A stretch of DNA of 28,890 nt from the IMG/VR virus record IMGVR_UViG_3300027736_002814, positions 1-28,890 of that record; one strand, 5' to 3'. Shown one piece after another: positions 26,160-28,890 of the stretch (its first letter is position 1; each line of letters begins with the position of its first letter). The stretch comes from a virus. The notes under the pieces were generated by a model that did not search any database, had not been told where the DNA came from, and saw only the letters and a list, made by a program, of their open reading frames with translations. Position numbers and translations under genes: made by a program.

Positions 26160-28890
26160 ATGCCAGCAAAATCTTACATGGACGTATCCAGAGAATACGA
26201 TCGTTTTCGCGCGTTTGGTTACGACAAACCAATGTCCGAATTTGCGCGAGAGCGTAACATCGACACGGGGTCTAACGACTATTCCGAAGGATTGCGCGAT
26301 GGCACGTGGACTAAGTTGTCGCACCAGTTGGATGAGAATTTGTTTAAGCCTCTTGGTGAACCTATTGGCGAAGTAACGGGTGCTATTGGCAGTATCTTTG
26401 GACCTAAAGGCGAAGAAGCTGGGCGTGCTGTAGGTGAGTCGTTGCCCCGTATGGGCGCAGAGATTGCGTTAAGTGCAATTCCGGTTGCGGGTATTCCGTT
26501 AATGGCAACGGCTATGGGGGCGCATACTTATGCAGATACGGGTAGTTATGGTGCTGCCGCTGTAAGTGCTGGTGTAGGTGCGGCTATGCCGTTTGCGGGA
26601 AGGATTGCGGGTAATGCAGCGGCGCAAGCCTTTGGTGTGGGTGAACGCGTTGCTGGCGCGTATACGGCAGAAAGTATGGCGGCTCAGTATGTAGCACAGA
26701 ATGCCGCACGTATAGCACGCGGTGCAGCACCAATCACAGCAGGACTTAAACCAACTTTAAGCACGGTTGCTCCTATTGTAGGACGTGAGACCGGGTTTAA
26801 AGCCGCACAATTCTTAGGTCATGAAGCGTCTAACTTTGGCTTAATGCAAGGTCAAGGCATTGCACAGCATAACATTTTGGGCGAAGAAGCTCCGTATGAA
26901 GTGTTCAACGCGCACTATTTAGCCCAGCAGATTCCATGGACGATCATGGGCGCATGGGGTATTCGGGGTAAAGCTCCGATGGACTCGACAAAGCTGCGGA
27001 CACAATTAAAAGATCCTAATGCGGTTACCTCAACACCAGCGCCACGTCCTGCCGTTACACACACTGATGCACAAAAGCTTGCAACTGCAAAAATTTTAGC
27101 AGACTACATGGCGAGTGCTGATAAATCACCAGCGGCTACAAAGGCAATTCTTGACGTTCTTTCAAATCCAGATGTGGCATTTGATGCAGCGGCAGAAATA
27201 GCACGACTTGCGGAAGACGCTACGCCTGTTGTAGGAGACGATTCTACGGCGATTAAAGGTGACCTTTCTGGCACTGCAGGTCCACCTGTGGAAGAACCTA
27301 TGTATACACTAACGGGACGTGCTGAAAAAACAGCAACCGGTATGTACAAAATGGAAATTACCAATGGTCTAGACGATCCATTTTGGCAAACCGAGTTTGG
27401 CAAAACCGTAGATACTAACCATCGTAATATATTTGTTCCCGGGGAAGGCCTTATTGACAATGGAGATGGCATTTTTACAATTACTGCTCCAGAGTCGGAA
27501 TTTCGCAATGGTGTTAAATTTCCCATAAAAGCGGCTAAGCCCGTGGTGGTTGACCCAAGACCCGACTTGACTGTGATTGATGAAGAGACTCGCGCACGCC
27601 AGAACGCAGAAGCCGCAGCAAAAGTGCAAGCCGAGCGGGACGAAATGGCTACAGATGGTTTAACCTTAGATGAACCAGAAAACCCACTTTCGCATGATCA
27701 ACGCTATAAATGGCAAGCAGCGTTAGAGGCACACTTTGGGTCTGATAAACTTAAGTTAGCATTACTCGAGCAAGTAAAAACACAGTTTCCTGACGCAACG
27801 CCAGAAGAACAAATGAATCTTGCAGCGTTAGGGCAAAAGACTACACCAGCAGAAGGTACAATAGCGTATCTGAATTTGCAAGCGTTTAAAGATGGGTTGA
27901 AGGTGGAGCCGGTGGAAGGGGAAACACCAGTGGTAGAGGAAACACCAGTGGTAGAGGAAACAACTCCCGCCGAGACAGTGCGGGATGCCAGTGATCCAGC
28001 ACAGATGACGCCGGAAGAGCACGCCAAATACCTTGCTCAGGTGAATGGCCTTGATCCAGCGGATGTTACAGGATTCACGGAAGACGGCACCCCGACTACT
28101 AAGAGTGGTTCACCTTCTGCGTTAAAAGCGTCGAGTTTTACCGCACGCAGAGCGATCAAGGATGCCATAGCGGCTGGTCGACCAATAAATGCTGCGCTAT
28201 TGGACGGACATAATAAACATTCCGACAAACCTGTCGCATTACCCGAAGGCTGGACGCAGCGTGGCGACCTGTGGCATCCGCCAGAAGTGACTAAGCCTGC
28301 GCGCGAGGTAGTAACGCCTACGGACACGGAGGCACCTACAACTGGTGTTCCGGACGTTATTAAAACGCAGTTAGACAAAATTAATTTTGGTTTTCGCCGT
28401 ATTGTTGGAGAAGCCTCTGGGTTATTAACCAAAAAAATTCTTATTGATCCGTCAGGTAAAGTTTATCCTGTGGATGATACTACAGGACATCCTAAATACA
28501 TTAAGGAAAATTTGCCAGAGTATTTAAACAAAGAAGGCAATCCTGACGTAGAGCGCATGATAAATGAAGGATGGTATTGGGGATCAGTGTCTAAAGATGA
28601 AGCGGGTAAATACGCATTTACTTTTGGTTTACCGGAAGAAGGTTGGAAACCGCGCAAAGCAGTAACGCCTACGGACACGGGTGGCACAACGACGTTGTCA
28701 ATGGCACCCACAAAACCAAAAGCGCCGGTTGTGACAACGCCGATTTCAACTACAAGTACAGCGCCAGGTAGCGACTTTGATCTTATTTATGGGTCGGGCT
28801 ATCACGAAAGAACTTCAGACCCAGCCGCAAAAGCGGATGTTGTAGCAAAATTTGATGCGGGGTATTCGTTAAAAGATGGACAATTTGTGC
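26160..28890 (+). CDS. giant internal virion protein (3' end missing)
   Basis: ATG 26160 opens a frame that is still open at the right edge (over 910 residues). Residues ~66-160 hold Gly/Ala-rich hydrophobic helices (GAEIALSAIPVAGIPLMATA, YGAAAVSAGVGAAMPFAGRI), typical of ejection proteins that insert into the host membrane. The rest alternates small folded segments with Pro/Thr/Glu-rich linkers, including a tandem E-T-P-V-V-E repeat and two VTPTDT linkers. Size, modular build and place behind coiled-coil virion proteins fit the large internal virion proteins of podoviruses, which may carry enzyme domains near the C-terminus (not in view). The function is inferred. Confidence 0.75.
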   Translation, partial: MPAKSYMDVSREYDRFRAFGYDKPMSEFARERNIDTGSNDYSEGLRDGTWTKLSHQLDENLFKPLGEPIGEVTGAIGSIFGPKGEEAGRAVGESLPRMGAEIALSAIPVAGIPLMATAMGAHTYADTGSYGAAAVSAGVGAAMPFAGRIAGNAAAQAFGVGERVAGAYTAESMAAQYVAQNAARIARGAAPITAGLKPTLSTVAPIVGRETGFKAAQFLGHEASNFGLMQGQGIAQHNILGEEAPYEVFNAHYLAQQIPWTIMGAWGIRGKAPMDSTKLRTQLKDPNAVTSTPAPRPAVTHTDAQKLATAKILADYMASADKSPAATKAILDVLSNPDVAFDAAAEIARLAEDATPVVGDDSTAIKGDLSGTAGPPVEEPMYTLTGRAEKTATGMYKMEITNGLDDPFWQTEFGKTVDTNHRNIFVPGEGLIDNGDGIFTITAPESEFRNGVKFPIKAAKPVVVDPRPDLTVIDEETRARQNAEAAAKVQAERDEMATDGLTLDEPENPLSHDQRYKWQAALEAHFGSDKLKLALLEQVKTQFPDATPEEQMNLAALGQKTTPAEGTIAYLNLQAFKDGLKVEPVEGETPVVEETPVVEETTPAETVRDASDPAQMTPEEHAKYLAQVNGLDPADVTGFTEDGTPTTKSGSPSALKASSFTARRAIKDAIAAGRPINAALLDGHNKHSDKPVALPEGWTQRGDLWHPPEVTKPAREVVTPTDTEAPTTGVPDVIKTQLDKINFGFRRIVGEASGLLTKKILIDPSGKVYPVDDTTGHPKYIKENLPEYLNKEGNPDVERMINEGWYWGSVSKDEAGKYAFTFGLPEEGWKPRKAVTPTDTGGTTTLSMAPTKPKAPVVTTPISTTSTAPGSDFDLIYGSGYHERTSDPAAKADVVAKFDAGYSLKDGQFV
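27921..27962 (+). repeat. 18-nt tandem repeat, 2.3 copies
   Basis: GAAACACCAGTGGTAGAG at 27921-27938 and 27939-27956, then GAAACA. It encodes ETPVVE twice inside a linker of the giant virion protein. The in-frame 18-nt unit can change linker length without breaking the gene. Confidence 0.9.
28311..28680 (+). repeat. 19-nt direct repeats bracketing a ~110-residue domain
   Basis: GTAACGCCTACGGACACGG occurs at 28311-28329 and 28662-28680. Both copies encode VTPTDT linkers in the same frame. The segment between them can be gained or lost by recombination while keeping frame. Confidence 0.85.

Overview
The window is most consistent with part of the genome of a short-tailed (podovirus-like) double-stranded DNA bacteriophage. 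The evidence is a large terminase, portal, scaffold-like protein, capsid-like protein, a putative head-tail adaptor and very large internal-virion-type proteins, with no tape measure, sheath or baseplate gene. Neither end of the phage genome is in view: the first and last genes run off the window. No integrase, DNA polymerase, RNA polymerase or tRNA gene was recognised. The host is unknown. A small lipobox lipoprotein inside the lysis block suggests a two-membrane (Gram-negative-type) bacterium. Only a few starts carry a clear Shine-Dalgarno (before 12445 and 19700); most have A- or CA-rich leaders, so a host with relaxed SD use is possible.

Layout. Positions 1-9747 are read leftward (minus strand) and hold about twenty small, tightly packed genes, many joined by ATGA or TAATG overlaps. 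Recognisable functions are a RecB/Cas4-like PD-(D/E)XK nuclease (cut by the left edge) and a UvrD/Rep-type superfamily 1 helicase. The helicase is split into two ORFs by a coupled 54-codon gene. The rest are small unknown proteins typical of early phage genes. Positions 9748-9976 form the divergent control region. From 9977 to the right edge everything is read rightward: a 50-residue peptide, small terminase, three beta-rich probable virion proteins, a lysis block (two holin-like proteins, a lipoprotein, an RlpA-like double-psi barrel protein), large terminase, a basic P/G/K-repeat peptide, portal, scaffold, major capsid, decoration-like proteins, adaptor, further virion proteins and the internal virion proteins. 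One of these has a candidate zincin-type metallopeptidase motif.

The most unusual content is regulatory. (i) A dispersed palindrome GTATTGTCC-N8-GGACAATAC occurs five times with invariant 8-nt spacing. In four copies its right arm lies 1-4 nt before an ATG or GTG, including the portal and the giant virion protein starts. (ii) A repeated double stem-loop leader with compensatory changes precedes three consecutive small early genes. (iii) A near-identical 22-nt element lies upstream of an early and a late transcription unit, each in the direction of transcription. (iv) A 300-bp gene-free stretch with TAGG repeats, a T11 tract and an 11-bp GC palindrome looks origin-like. (v) A 26-nt inverted repeat brackets one unknown early gene. 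Function of all five is inferred from pattern only.
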